Assembly: GCF_013141915.1 (NCBI RefSeq)
Contig: NZ_SROX01000010.1
Location: 124,001-188,000 of the forward strand
Source of the DNA: Cupriavidus necator
Lineage (GTDB): Bacteria > Pseudomonadota > Gammaproteobacteria > Burkholderiales > Burkholderiaceae
Direction of reading: 5' to 3'
Length of the DNA: 64,000 bases
A model generated the notes under the pieces. That model ran no database searches and was not told where the DNA came from. It saw nothing but the letters and a program-made list of their open reading frames with translations. Below, one piece after another: positions 47,703-59,600 of this stretch. A program made the position numbers and the translations under genes. The first letter of the stretch is position 1, and each line of letters starts with the position of its first letter.

Positions 47703-48656
47703 TCAGGCGCGGCTGGCCAGCACGCACGCCGCCAGGTCCCACAGCGCGTAGCCCACGCTCTTGAACACCAGCGGGCTGCCCGCCCGCGCGCGAATGGTGT
47801 CCGCCTGCAGGATCGCGGTCTCGAATGGCTGCACGTTGGCCCAGTCGATGCCGGCCTGCAGCAGGTCGCCGGCCTCGTCCTCGATGCCGAACAGCGTGTC
47901 GGCCAGCAGGCGGCCGTGGCCCGCGGCGGCATGGCACAGCGCCGGCGGCAGCTCGCACATATCGGGCCGGAACGCGCCGACCGCGGCGATGAAGTGATGG
48001 TCGCGCCAGAGGCCGCTGTCCAGGTCCGGCAGCACTGCCGTGCGGCTCGACGTGACCGTGACCACCATCGACACGCGCGGCAACACCGCCGCGACCGACT
48101 CCGCCACCTGCGCTTCCACCCCCAGCGCCCGGGCATGCGCGACCAGCGCGTCGGCCTTGTCGCGCGTGCGCGAATGCAGCCACAGCTTGCGCACGCGCAG
48201 CCCGGCGACGAAGGCCTCCAGGTGCGTCAGCGCCTGCACGCCCGCGCCGACGATCAGCAGTTCGCCATCGGGGCGCGCGGCAAAGCGCTGCGCCGCCAGC
48301 AACGACACCGCCGCGGTGCGCCGCCCGGTCACGGTGGGACCGTCGAGCATGGCGATGCGCGCGCCCGTATGCGCGTCGGCCACCACCACTTCGCCGAGGA
48401 TGCTGGGCAGGCCGCGCTGCGGGTTGCCGGGATGGACGGTGATGTTCTTGGTCATCACCAGCTCGCGGTTGCGCGCCGGCATTACCAGCAGCGTGCCCGC
48501 ACCGCCGTGCGCGTCGCCGACCGGCAGCGCGATACGCGGCGGCGCCATGGCGGTGCCGTCGCGCAGCTCGGCCAGCATGTCGGCGATGGCTTGCGCCAGT
48601 TCGGGATACGGCAGGCGCGCCGCGGTGGTGGCGGCATCGAGGGGGACGAAGGACAT
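47703..48656 (-). CDS. Ornithine cyclodeaminase / mu-crystallin family protein
   Basis: A 317-residue NAD(P)-dependent protein. The Rossmann motif LLIVGAGVQALTHLEAF is near residue 125; MVVTVTSSRTAVL and FIAAVGAFRPDMCEL are typical of the family. Members include ornithine cyclodeaminase, alanine dehydrogenases and the delta-1-pyrroline/piperideine-2-carboxylate reductases; the neighbours do not decide between these. The start at 48656 (MSFVPLD) is preferred over an ATG seven codons upstream. Followed head-to-tail by the aldo/keto reductase gene on the same strand, 59 bases upstream of it. Confidence 0.85.
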   Translation of the reverse strand: MSFVPLDAATTAARLPYPELAQAIADMLAELRDGTAMAPPRIALPVGDAHGGAGTLLVMPARNRELVMTKNITVHPGNPQRGLPSILGEVVVADAHTGARIAMLDGPTVTGRRTAAVSLLAAQRFAARPDGELLIVGAGVQALTHLEAFVAGLRVRKLWLHSRTRDKADALVAHARALGVEAQVAESVAAVLPRVSMVVTVTSSRTAVLPDLDSGLWRDHHFIAAVGAFRPDMCELPPALCHAAAGHGRLLADTLFGIEDEAGDLLQAGIDWANVQPFETAILQADTIRARAGSPLVFKSVGYALWDLAACVLASRA

Positions 48657-48715
48657 GCGCGGGCTCCGGCAGGACATGGCGAAGCGCCATTATTGCGCAT
48701 GGCCGCGCGCGCGTT

Positions 48716-49729
<1,014 letters not shown>

Positions 49730-49829
49730 CAAGGGCTCCGGTTGGCCGGCGGCATGCCGGCGGTGCATGGGATGCGGCAAGTATGGGCACTCGACCCGCC
49801 AGGAAACAGCGTGCTACGCTGCATGCATC

Positions 49830-50753
49830 ATGAAGCCAGACTTCACAATCGATATCGATTCACTGCCCGCGCTCGCCGCCTTCGCCCGCGTGGCCCGGCT
49901 GGGGAGCTTTACCGCCGCCGCCGCCGCGCTCGCCGTCAGTCCTTCGGCGGTGTCGCAGACCATCCGGCAATTGGAAACGCGCCTGGGCGTGCGGCTGCTG
50001 CAGCGGACCACCCGCAGCGTCGGCCTGACCGAGGCCGGCGCCGCCTTGCTGGCGCGCGTGGAGCCGGCGCTGGCCGAGATTGGTGCCGCCACCGACGATA
50101 TCCGCCAGCAGCGCGACCTGCCCGCCGGCACGCTGCGGCTGACCACGCCGACCACCGCCGGCGCGCTGGTGCTGCGCCCGCTGCTGGCCGATTTCATGCG
50201 CGCCTTCCCCGGTCTCACCGTCGACGTGGTCACCAACGACCGCTTCGCCGACCTGGTCGCCGAAGGCTTCGACGCCGGCCTGCGCCTGGGCGAGGCCCTG
50301 CAGCGCGATATGGTCGCCATCCCGGTCACAGGGCCGCTGCGCATGGTGGTGGCGGCCTCGCCCGATTACCTCGCGCGCCACGGCACGCCGCGCCATCCGC
50401 GCGACCTGCACGCGCACCTCTGCCTGCACTACCGCTTCGGGCCCCATGGCAGCGTCTATCGCTGGGAGTTCGTCGAAGATGGCCGCACCTTCACCATGGA
50501 CACGCGCGCCGCGCTGATCGCCAACGACAGGACCCTGCTGCACCAGGCGGCGCTCGACGGAATCGGCCTGATCCACGAATTCCCGGTGCATATCCAGCCG
50601 TCGCTCGACAACGGCCGGCTGGTCACCGTGCTCGACCCCTGGCTGCCGCCGTTCGACGGGCTCTATCTGTATTACCCGAGCCGCGTGCTGATGCCGCCCA
50701 AGCTGCGCGTTTTCGTCGATTTCCTGAAAGCGCGCGCGGGCCTCAGCGCCTAG
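49830..50753 (+). CDS. LysR-family transcriptional regulator
   Basis: A 307-residue LysR regulator of the CrgA/PtxR-like type; the DNA-binding part reads LPALAAFARVARLGSFTAAAAALAVSPSAVSQTIRQLE. It begins at ATG 49830 and is divergent from the aldo/keto reductase gene. Its last 11 bases overlap the end of pbpC on the other strand, so the two transcripts are antisense at their 3' ends. Confidence 0.9.
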   Translation: MKPDFTIDIDSLPALAAFARVARLGSFTAAAAALAVSPSAVSQTIRQLETRLGVRLLQRTTRSVGLTEAGAALLARVEPALAEIGAATDDIRQQRDLPAGTLRLTTPTTAGALVLRPLLADFMRAFPGLTVDVVTNDRFADLVAEGFDAGLRLGEALQRDMVAIPVTGPLRMVVAASPDYLARHGTPRHPRDLHAHLCLHYRFGPHGSVYRWEFVEDGRTFTMDTRAALIANDRTLLHQAALDGIGLIHEFPVHIQPSLDNGRLVTVLDPWLPPFDGLYLYYPSRVLMPPKLRVFVDFLKARAGLSA

Positions 50754-52968
50754 CCGCAGGCACGGGCGCGCGCACCGAAGCGCCGCGCACCTCGATGCCG
50801 ATGCGGTCCACCACCTTGCCGGCGGCATCGAGCAGTTCCACCTGGTGCCGGCCGGGCCAGGGCAGCCATGCCACCTCGCCGCCGCGCCCGAGCGGCTTGC
50901 CGTCTATGCGCCAGCTGACCGCGCGCGCCGGCTGGCCGGCCACGCCTTGCGCGTGGAACCATACCCGCTGCGAGGCCGGCGGCATGTCCGGGTCCAGCGC
51001 AAACACCGTGCCGTCAGCAGGCGTGGCGATTATCGGGGCAGCCGGGCGCGCGGCCGGTGCGCCCACGCTGACGCGCCGGATCGCGGTGCCCGCCAGGAAC
51101 ACTTCATCGCGCGCGGGCTCCAGCCCGTCGTCGAAGCTCAGCGCCACGCGCTCCACGCCGGCGGGCATGGCGGGCGCCTGGCTGGCGCGCGCGCGGTGCA
51201 GGATTTCCATCACGTCGTGCCATACCGGCGCCGCGCCCGACACGCCGGAGACGTCGCGCATGCTGGCGCCGCTGGCATTGCCGACCCACACGCCCACGGT
51301 GTAGTGCTGCGACCAGCCGATGCACCAGTTGTCGCGCATGTCCTTGCTGGTACCGGTCTTCACCGCGCTCCAGAAGCGCGTGGTGAGCGGGCTGTCGAGC
51401 CCGAAGGTACGCGCGCGGGCGTGGCGGTCGGACAGGATGTCGGCGACCACATAGCTTGCCGCGGGCTGCATCACCGTCTTTGCCGGCGTGGCCGGCGCCC
51501 CTTGCCGCAGCCGTGGCGGCGCGTAGCTGCCGCCATTGGCGAGCGCGCGGTAGGCATTGGTCAGCGCCAGCAGCGACACGTCGGCGCTGCCCAGCGCCAG
51601 GCTGTAGCCGTAGTAGTCGCCCGCCTCGGTCAGCGGCAGCCCCAGCGCTACCAGGCGCTTGTGGAAACGGTGCGGGGTCACCATCACCAGCGTGCGCACC
51701 GCCGGCACGTTCAGCGATGCCGCCAGCGACGCGCGCAAGCTGACCCAGCCGGCATAGCGGTGGTCGTAGTTCTGCGGCACGTAAAGGCCGCCGCCCACCG
51801 GCAGGTTCACCGGCCGGTCGTCCAGCAGCGAAGCCGCCGTCAGCCGCTTTTCTTCCAGCGCCTGCGCGTACAGGAAGGGCTTGAGCGTCGAGCCGGCCTG
51901 GCGCAGCGCGGCCGCGTGGTCCACCTGCGCCGCGCCGGACAGCGCGCCAGACGAGCCCACGTAGGCCAGCACGTCGCCGCTGGCGTTGTCGATCACCACC
52001 ACCGCGCCGTCCTCGACATTACGCCCCGCCAGTTCGCGCAGGTGCCGGTCCAGGCTGGTGACGGCAGCACGCTGCAGGCGCGCGTCGAGCGTCGAGGCGA
52101 TACGCGCGGGCATGGCGGCGCCGGCCGCCAGCTGCGCGCGCGCCTCGCCGACCACGCGCCGCGACAGGTGCGGCGCCAGCTGGGCCGGACCCGCTGAGGG
52201 CATGGCCGCCGCCGCGCGCTGCGCCACCGGTCCGGTGCGCAGCAGCGCCAGTTGCGCGAAGCCCTCCAGGCCGTCGCACTCGCGCGGCACGCGCATCTCG
52301 CGCAGGATGCCGCAGGCCCGGCTGGCCACCTGCGCGGCCCGCGCATTGGGCGCGCGCACCAGCGCCACCGCCAGCGCCGACTCGCGCGCATCGAGCCCTT
52401 CGGGGTACTTGCCGAACAGCACCTGCGACATCGCCGACAGGCCCACCAGTTCGCCACGGAACGGCACCAGGTTGAGATAGGCCTCCAGGATCTGGTCCTT
52501 GCTCCAGCCACGTTCCAGCGCCGCGGCGCCGGCGGCCTGCCCCAGCTTCTGCGTGAAGCTGCGCCCCTGCCCCGGAGCGCCGGGGCGGCGCAGGTCGTCG
52601 TCGAGCAGGCCGGCCAATTGCATGGTCAGCGTCGAAGCCCCGCGCGTGCGCGTGTTCCACAGGTTGGCCCACGCCGCCGCGGCAACCCCCTGCCAGTCGA
52701 CGCCGCTATGCGCATGGAAGCGCCGGTCCTCCGACAACACGATGGCCGTGCGCAGCGCGGGCGAGGTGTCGGCCAGCGCCACCCAGTCGCCGCGGCGCGC
52801 GTGGAAGTCGTCGCGCACGCGGCCTACCGGCTCGCCGTGGCGGTCCAGCACCACCACGTCGGCGCTGCGCCAGTCGGCGCGCACCTGCGCGAAGGTGGGC
52901 AGGGCCGCCGCCGGCGCCGACCACGCCAGCGCTGCGGCCAGCGCGACCAGCGACAGGCACTGCCTCAT
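50743..52968 (-). CDS. pbpC: Penicillin-binding protein 1C
   Basis: A 741-residue class A-like PBP that acts in the periplasm on peptidoglycan. A signal/anchor segment (MRQCLSLVALAAALAWSAPAAA) precedes the glycosyltransferase domain with Glu80 in SEDRRFHAHSGVD. The transpeptidase domain has Ser360 in GSTLKP (SxxK), SLN and Lys537 in KTGTS. A C-terminal Ig-like PbpC domain follows. Its ATG overlaps the yhhN-like stop codon by four bases (ATGA). As in E. coli it goes with an alpha-2-macroglobulin gene, thought to protect the cell when the envelope is breached. Confidence 0.94.
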   Translation of the reverse strand: MRQCLSLVALAAALAWSAPAAALPTFAQVRADWRSADVVVLDRHGEPVGRVRDDFHARRGDWVALADTSPALRTAIVLSEDRRFHAHSGVDWQGVAAAAWANLWNTRTRGASTLTMQLAGLLDDDLRRPGAPGQGRSFTQKLGQAAGAAALERGWSKDQILEAYLNLVPFRGELVGLSAMSQVLFGKYPEGLDARESALAVALVRAPNARAAQVASRACGILREMRVPRECDGLEGFAQLALLRTGPVAQRAAAAMPSAGPAQLAPHLSRRVVGEARAQLAAGAAMPARIASTLDARLQRAAVTSLDRHLRELAGRNVEDGAVVVIDNASGDVLAYVGSSGALSGAAQVDHAAALRQAGSTLKPFLYAQALEEKRLTAASLLDDRPVNLPVGGGLYVPQNYDHRYAGWVSLRASLAASLNVPAVRTLVMVTPHRFHKRLVALGLPLTEAGDYYGYSLALGSADVSLLALTNAYRALANGGSYAPPRLRQGAPATPAKTVMQPAASYVVADILSDRHARARTFGLDSPLTTRFWSAVKTGTSKDMRDNWCIGWSQHYTVGVWVGNASGASMRDVSGVSGAAPVWHDVMEILHRARASQAPAMPAGVERVALSFDDGLEPARDEVFLAGTAIRRVSVGAPAARPAAPIIATPADGTVFALDPDMPPASQRVWFHAQGVAGQPARAVSWRIDGKPLGRGGEVAWLPWPGRHQVELLDAAGKVVDRIGIEVRGASVRAPVPAARR

Positions 52969-53669
52969 GGCCGTGCGCGTCCCGAGACCAGCCCAGCCAC
53001 CAGCAGCACCTGGGCGGCGGCGTAGGTCCACCAGATGCCGAGCTGGAACGATTCGAACGGCACCAGGAAGCGCGCAATGCCGATCATCATGTCCGACGCG
53101 GCGAAGCACAGCGCCCCCAGCGCCGCCAGCGGCGTGGGCAGGCGTGCCACCAGCGCGCCGCACACCATGGCGGCGAGCACGCCCACGTATAGCGCAACCG
53201 GCACCGTCAGCGTGCCGAGGTTGGGCCAGAAGCGGCCCAGCATGGTACCCGCCACGCCGAGCATGGCGCCGCAGGCAATCAGCCGGTGCGGGCGGGTATC
53301 GCCCGCCAGCGGCACCAGCAGGCGCAGGTAGGCCAGATGCGCCAGCAGGAAGGCGCCAAGCCCGCCCATGAACGAAAACGACAGCGCCGGCAGCGCCAGC
53401 AGGAAATCGCCCAGCGCCGAGCACAGCAGCGCCGTGACCAGCCAGCGGCGCTCGCCGGGTACGCGGTGGAACCACGCGGCGCGCGCCAGCAGCAGCGCCA
53501 TCGCGGTCTTCCACACCGGCTGCATGGCGATATGCCCGGTCAGCGGCGCGCCCTCGGGCAGGTCCAGCGCCACCTGCACCAGCAGCGCGCCGTAGAGGAG
53601 GCCGGCCATGGTGCCCGCGAGCCACCATTCGCGCACGCGCGCCGGCATCATCATGGCCAGCCAGCTCAT
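52965..53669 (-). CDS. YhhN-family membrane protein (lysoplasmalogenase-like)
   Basis: A 234-residue polytopic protein with about eight hydrophobic helices. Conserved YhhN-family polar positions are visible in LLCSALGDFLLAL and FAASDMMIGIARF, the acidic residues that align with the proposed active site of mammalian TMEM86B lysoplasmalogenase. Its start overlaps the macroglobulin stop codon and its stop overlaps the pbpC start, both as ATGA, so it is locked into the operon. Activity on vinyl-ether lipids in a bacterium of this type is not established. Confidence 0.88.
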   Translation of the reverse strand: MSWLAMMMPARVREWWLAGTMAGLLYGALLVQVALDLPEGAPLTGHIAMQPVWKTAMALLLARAAWFHRVPGERRWLVTALLCSALGDFLLALPALSFSFMGGLGAFLLAHLAYLRLLVPLAGDTRPHRLIACGAMLGVAGTMLGRFWPNLGTLTVPVALYVGVLAAMVCGALVARLPTPLAALGALCFAASDMMIGIARFLVPFESFQLGIWWTYAAAQVLLVAGLVSGRARP

Positions 53670-56600
53670 GGGCGCGCCCCGACCGCCAGGCGCGCGTTGG
53701 GCGCCACGCCGAATACGTCGGGCGCGTACATCGCCTCGACCCGCGTGGGAGGCAGCGCGAAGTCGCCGGCGTTGTTCAGCCTTACCGTGTATTCGACCGA
53801 GACCTTGCCCTTGGGCAGGTAACCGAAGTACTCGCGATAGGCCTGCGGCGTGCGCTCGACATAGGCCGGCCAGGCCGCGCCCTGGCGCCGCTCGCCGCGC
53901 GTGGCGATGGCCGAGTCGCGGCCCAGCCCGCTGCCCAGGATGGTGGCGCCGGCTGGTACGGGGTCGCTCACCACGACCCAGGTCATGTCGGCCTGCGCAT
54001 CGATCTCGAGCTTGACGCGGTACACGTCGCCGCGCGACCACTTGCCCGGCACCGCCTGTTCCTGCGGCGTCACGCTGCGCTGGATGCGGTAGCCCGCCTC
54101 CAGCGGCGCGGTCACCGGCACCGCCGCCATGGCGCGCACCGTGGCCCAGGGCTGGCCCGCGCCGGCGTGCTCCACCTGCAGCGTGCCCCCCTCGGCAGCC
54201 GGCCAGGGCAGCTCGACGCTGCCCTGCGCCACGCCGTCGCCGCGCTGCGCGCGCGCCCAGTCGAAACTGCGCGCGGCATCGGCAGCATTGCTGACGCTCG
54301 CGCGCGTGGTGCCGGCCACCGGCGTCTTTTCGAACGCCTGCGCAAAGCGCGTCACCGCCAGCATGCCCCAGGCGTTGGCGGTGGTGGTGCCCCAGGCGCC
54401 GTGCACCTGGCGTCCCAGCAGCCCCGTGGCCAGTTGCGGCGCGTCGTCCTTCCAGCCCGGCAGCTCCGACGCCAGCGCCAGCAGGCGCGCGGCATTCACG
54501 TCGCCGCCGGCCATCATCCACCACCAGTTGTCAGTGCGCTCGGTGGAGAACGCCAGGCGCGTGCCCTGCACCGTCAGGCGCGAGCGCAGCAATTGCTGCG
54601 CCTCGGCCAGGCGCTGCTCGCGCTGGGGGATATCCTGCACGCGCGTCAGCAGCAGGGTCCAGTCCAGCAACGCCGAGGTAGGCCATTGCGCCGGCAGTAT
54701 CTGGATCGAACCCAGCATGCGCGCCTGCGCGTGGCCGCTGCGCGACAGCGCCTCGAGCGCGGCCAGCTTGCGCACCTCGAGATACTGCGTACCGCCGGCG
54801 GGCGACCAGCTGTCGCGGCGGATGCGGCCTTCGACGAAGTCGGCCAGGCCGCGCTCCATCTGCGCGCGCTGCGCGTCGGGAATACGCAGCGCCTGCCCGG
54901 CGCGCGCCGCCTCGTCGGTCACCGCCAGCAGGTAGGCGGTCAGCACTTCGCTGCCGTAGTCGCTGTCGCTGTTCAGCGGGAAGTACGAGGCCAGGCCGTT
55001 GGCATCGAGGTAGGACGGCAGCTGCGCCATCAGCGCATCCCAAGCGGCGCTGTCGTTCAGGCCGATGGCTTTCGACGCGCGCTGTTCCAGGCAGGTGAAC
55101 GGGTAGTTGCGGAACCACTCGCGCACGCCCGGCATGCCGCCCGCCAGCGACGACTGGTAGCTGACCTGCAGCCCGCCGCGTACCTTGCCCGCCGGGTCGG
55201 CCAGCGCGCCTGGCGGCGCCTTGACCGGCACCGACAGCGACGGCGCCACCTGCGCCAGCGTGGCCTGCTGCACCGTGACCGGCACCGCCGGCACGATCTG
55301 CTGCGACACCTTGATGCGGTCGGAGGCGCCCTGCGTGCCCTGCTCGCTGGCCTGCACTTCCCACATCACCGTGCCGGTGCGCGCATACGCCAGCAGCGCG
55401 GGCGCGGTCACGTCCCAGCCGATCTCGCGCGCTTCGCCCGCGGGGATCTGCACGGTCTGCACCGGCAGGCCGGTCTCGTTGCCAAGCAGCGTGCCGCGCG
55501 CGCTGGCCTGCACCGTCATGGCGCGCCGGGTGGTATTGCGCAGCGTGAACATGGCGCGGTAGCGGTCATCCTCGCGCACCAGCGGCGGCAGCCCGGAAAT
55601 CACTTGCAGGTCCTGCGTGGCGGCGATGGTGGCGCTGCCGGTGCCGAAGCGGCCCAGGCCAAGGTCCGCCACCGCGACGATGCGGAAGCTGGTCAGCGAA
55701 TCGTTGAGCGGCACCTCGACGCTGGCACGGCCCTCGGCGTCGAGCTGCACGCGCGGGTGCCACAGCAGCAGCGTGTCGAACAGCTCGCGCGTGGGGCTCT
55801 TGCCGCCGCCGCCGCCCGCCGGCACCGCCTTGCGCCCGTAGTGGCGGCGCCCGATGATCTCCATCTGCGCGGTCGCGGTTTCCACGCCGTAGCCGCGCCG
55901 TTGCAGCATCGCGTCGAGCAGGTCCCAGCTGGTGTTGGGCATCAGCTCCAGCAGCGCCTGGTCCACCGCGGCGAGCGCGACTTCGCCGTTGGCGGCAGGC
56001 TTGCCGTCGGGCAGCCCGACCTGGATCGCCACGCGCGCCTTGCCGCGCACCGGATAGCTGGTCTTGTCCGGGGTCACCGCGACGTCGAGCCGGTGGCCGG
56101 CATTGCCGACGCGGATCTCGGCCAGCCCCAGCCGGAAGGCCGGCTTGGACAGGTCGACCAGCGCGGTCGGCGCCGCATACTCGCGCCCTTCGCTGCGGAA
56201 CGCGCGCCACCATTCGCCCGGCTGGCGCCAGCCCCACGTGAAGAACGAATACCACGGCACTTCATGCAGGCGCCCGCGCAAGGCCAGCACCGACACGTAG
56301 ACGTTGGGGCCCCACTCCGGCTTCACCTGCACGCGCACGGTCGGATCGCTGCCATGCAGCTCGACCACCTGGGTCTGGTAGATGCCCTCACGCTCCACCG
56401 CCACCAGCGCGGTGGCGTGGCGGAATGGCATGCGCACCTGGAACACCGCGGTGTCGCCCGGCGCATAAGACTTTTTCTCCGGCAGCAGGTCGATGCGGTC
56501 ATGGTTCTCGCCGCCGAACCACAGCTCGCCCTGGCGCGTCACCCACACCGTCGACGCCGCCTGCGCGGTGCGGCCGTCCTTGTCGCGCGCGCTGGCCACC

Positions 56601-59600
56601 AGCTCGATCTGGCCGGCCTGTTCCAGCGCTACTTCGCAGCGCGCGCGGCCCTGCGCATCGGTGCGGGTCTCGCATACGGTGCCGAGATCGCGCGTCTCGG
56701 TACGGTTGTCATAGCGGTAGAAGCCGCCCACCACGCGCTTGCGCGCCGAGGTGGTGATGCGGGCGCGCGCGTTGATCCTGACCGGCGCGTCCGCCACCGG
56801 CTTGCCGTTGACGTCCAGCACCACGCCATGCACCGCCAGCTTCTGCCTGACCGAGACCCAGTCATCGGTACGGATGCCGGCCACCACCGCCGCGGGCCAT
56901 ACCGGCACGGTCTGGCGCAGCGTCTGGATCTCGCCGTTAGGGTCGGCAAAGCCGGCTTCGAGCACCAGGTCGCGCGGCGCGTCGGTCTTGGGCAGCTTGC
57001 GCAGCGTCACGCTGCCATTGCCGTTCTTGTCCAGCGTCAGCGGCAACTTGTCGGCGACCAGCTTCTGGCCGTCGGCGCTGGCATCGCCCTGCTGGTCTTC
57101 GTCCATCTCTTCGTCGCCGCCGCTTTCGCGCTGCGCGCGCGGGGGGTTGAACGAGAATTCTTCATAGCCCGGGAAGCTGACGTATTTGTCGCGCAACAGC
57201 GCGGACATGCGCACCGGCAGCCCGGCGGCGCCGCCGCCGGAAAGATAGTGGATCTCGACGCCAACCGGCAGTTCGGCCGGCGCCACCACGGGCCCGGCCT
57301 TGCCCGCCACTTGCAGCGTGCCGGCGAGCACCGGCAGGCGGAACGCCTCGACGCGGAAGCTGCCGCTGGTGTAGCTGCGCGCGCCGCCGTCGTCTTGCGC
57401 GCCATCGCCCTTGGGGCTTTCCAGCTCGACGGTATAGACCCCCAGCTTGGCCGCCGCGGGCACCTGGAAGGTGCTTTCCGCGCTGCGCCCGCCGGTCGCG
57501 GTCTGGCGCCATTGCAGCGGCAGCTCGTAGCGCTGGCCGCTGCCCTCGTGGCGGATGGTCATGCGCGTGGGCAGCGGACGGCTGGCCGGCGGCAAGGCAA
57601 AGCCCTGCGCGGTCTCGGCGCGGATCAGGTGCTTCATCGACACGGTTTCGCCGGCGCGCAGCAGCGTGCGGTCGAAGATGGTGTGGGCGCGCACGGTGGG
57701 CGTGGCGCTCGTGTCCGTCGGCACATTGAAGCGCCAGCTCTCGATGCCGCGATTCCAGTCCGACATCACGAAGGCCATGTCGGCCTTGCCGCGCGCCTGC
57801 GGGTGCGTGGCGGCGATGCGGGCGGAGACAAAATAGCCCGACAGCCCGTTCTGTTCGCAGGCGCCTTGCGGTGCCGCGGCCAGCCTGGCAAAGCGCGCCA
57901 CGCCGCTGGCATCGGTGCGGCCTTCGCCAAGCAGGCGCCCGCTGCAGTCGCGCACCGCCACCGCGGCATCGCGGACCGGCTTGCCATCGTCCAGCGCGGT
58001 GACCCAGGCCACCCCGCTGCGGCTGCCATCGTCCTCGTTGCCGGTGCTGCGGCCCAGCTTGAAATGCACGCCCAGGTTGGTGACCAGCGCGGCGGTGCGC
58101 ACGTACATCGGCGCGCGCTTGCCCAGCAGCGCCTCGCCCAGCATCGGCGAGGCGATCTCGACCACATGGAAACCTGGCTCCGGTAACGGGATGCCGACCA
58201 CCTCGAACGGCCGCGGCGCATCGCCCGAAGGTTTGGGCACGGCCAGCTTCTGCACGCCCGGGGCGCGCTCGAGCAGCGACACCGAGCGGGTTTCGATCGA
58301 CACCGCATTGCGCGGATTATTGACGCGGTACGGCGCGCGGCCCGCCAGCACGGCGTCGAGTTCGCCGCGCGTATAGCTGGCCTCATGCAACCGGCGCACC
58401 AGGCCGAACCACTGCATCACCGCCGCGTCGTCGTCGACGCGCAGCTTCATCACGGTGCCGGCGCGGGCCTGCACGCCGCGTACGGCGAGATCCGCTTCGA
58501 CATTGCGCAGCGTCACCGGCAGCAGCGGCGGATAGTCGGCGGCGGACTTGCCGCGCGGCAGTTCGCCGAAGCGCTCGACCACGCCGAACGGCGCCGCGGC
58601 AAACTTGGCCAGCGGCGGCATCGAGGCGGTGGCCACCTTGAGCGGGAACAGGTCCGCATTGGCCAGCGCGCGGCCGCTGTCGTCCTGCAGCTTGCGCGGC
58701 ACTTCGATGGTGAACTGCGCCTTCTCGGCGAACGGCGCGGCAAAGGTGAGCGCGCTGACGCTGGCGTCCGGCGCCAGGTCGGGATCGAACTGCGGCGCGC
58801 GCGGACCCGATGGCGTCTTCAGCACCACGCTTTCGGCCAGCTTGCGCGGTACCGGCGCGGAGAACGTCACCGACATCGGCCGCAGCGGCGTGCAGGGAGA
58901 CTGCGCGTGTTCGCGCTCGCAGCTGAAGCTGGCGGTAAACGGCTCGCGCACGGTGTAGTCGAAACGGCGTTCCTCGCGCGTGGCAACGCCCGACGCCGTG
59001 GCTATGCCCGCGCCCAGCACCAGCTGCACCCGTGCCCCGGCCGGCAGCCGCTGCTGGCAGGCGAGCAGATGCACCGCATCGGGCACCGGCTTGGCCAGGC
59101 GGTCCCAGCGGATGGCCTCGAGCACGGCGTCGCGCTCCTTGCCGGCCAGCAGCCGCACCGGGATGCGCTCGCCCAGCCCCTGCGCCTGGCACCAGGCGTG
59201 CTCGCGCACCGACGCCGCGGTGGCGGCGCCGTTGAAGCGCAGCGCGAAGACCTGGTCTTCCTCGATCTCGCCGCCGGAGGGCCGGCTCGAGACCACGGTC
59301 GGGCCGCCGGTCTCGAAGCGGTATTCCGCCTTGCCGGCATAGGCGCTGCCGGCCTCGCTGCGCAGGCCGGCGCGCATGCGCACGGTACAGCGCACCCCAG
59401 GCGGCAGGTCGCTGGCGAAGTCATAGACCCAATTTTTTGCATCGATCCAGCGCGCCTGGCCGCTTGTGCTGGCACCGGTGCAGGAGACCGCGGCGGGCGC
59501 CGCGGCCTGGACATCGCCCATCGGCACCATGGCTTCGTCAAAGCGGATCGCCACCTGCCGCACCTGGCCCACCGTGCCTTCCGGCGAGAAACGGCTCACC

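Noticed and set aside
54167-58186. A 1339-codon open frame on the plus strand
   Set aside because: It is the antisense of the alpha-2-macroglobulin gene. It is rich in His, Arg, Gln and Ala as expected for a GC-rich shadow frame and has no domain pattern.
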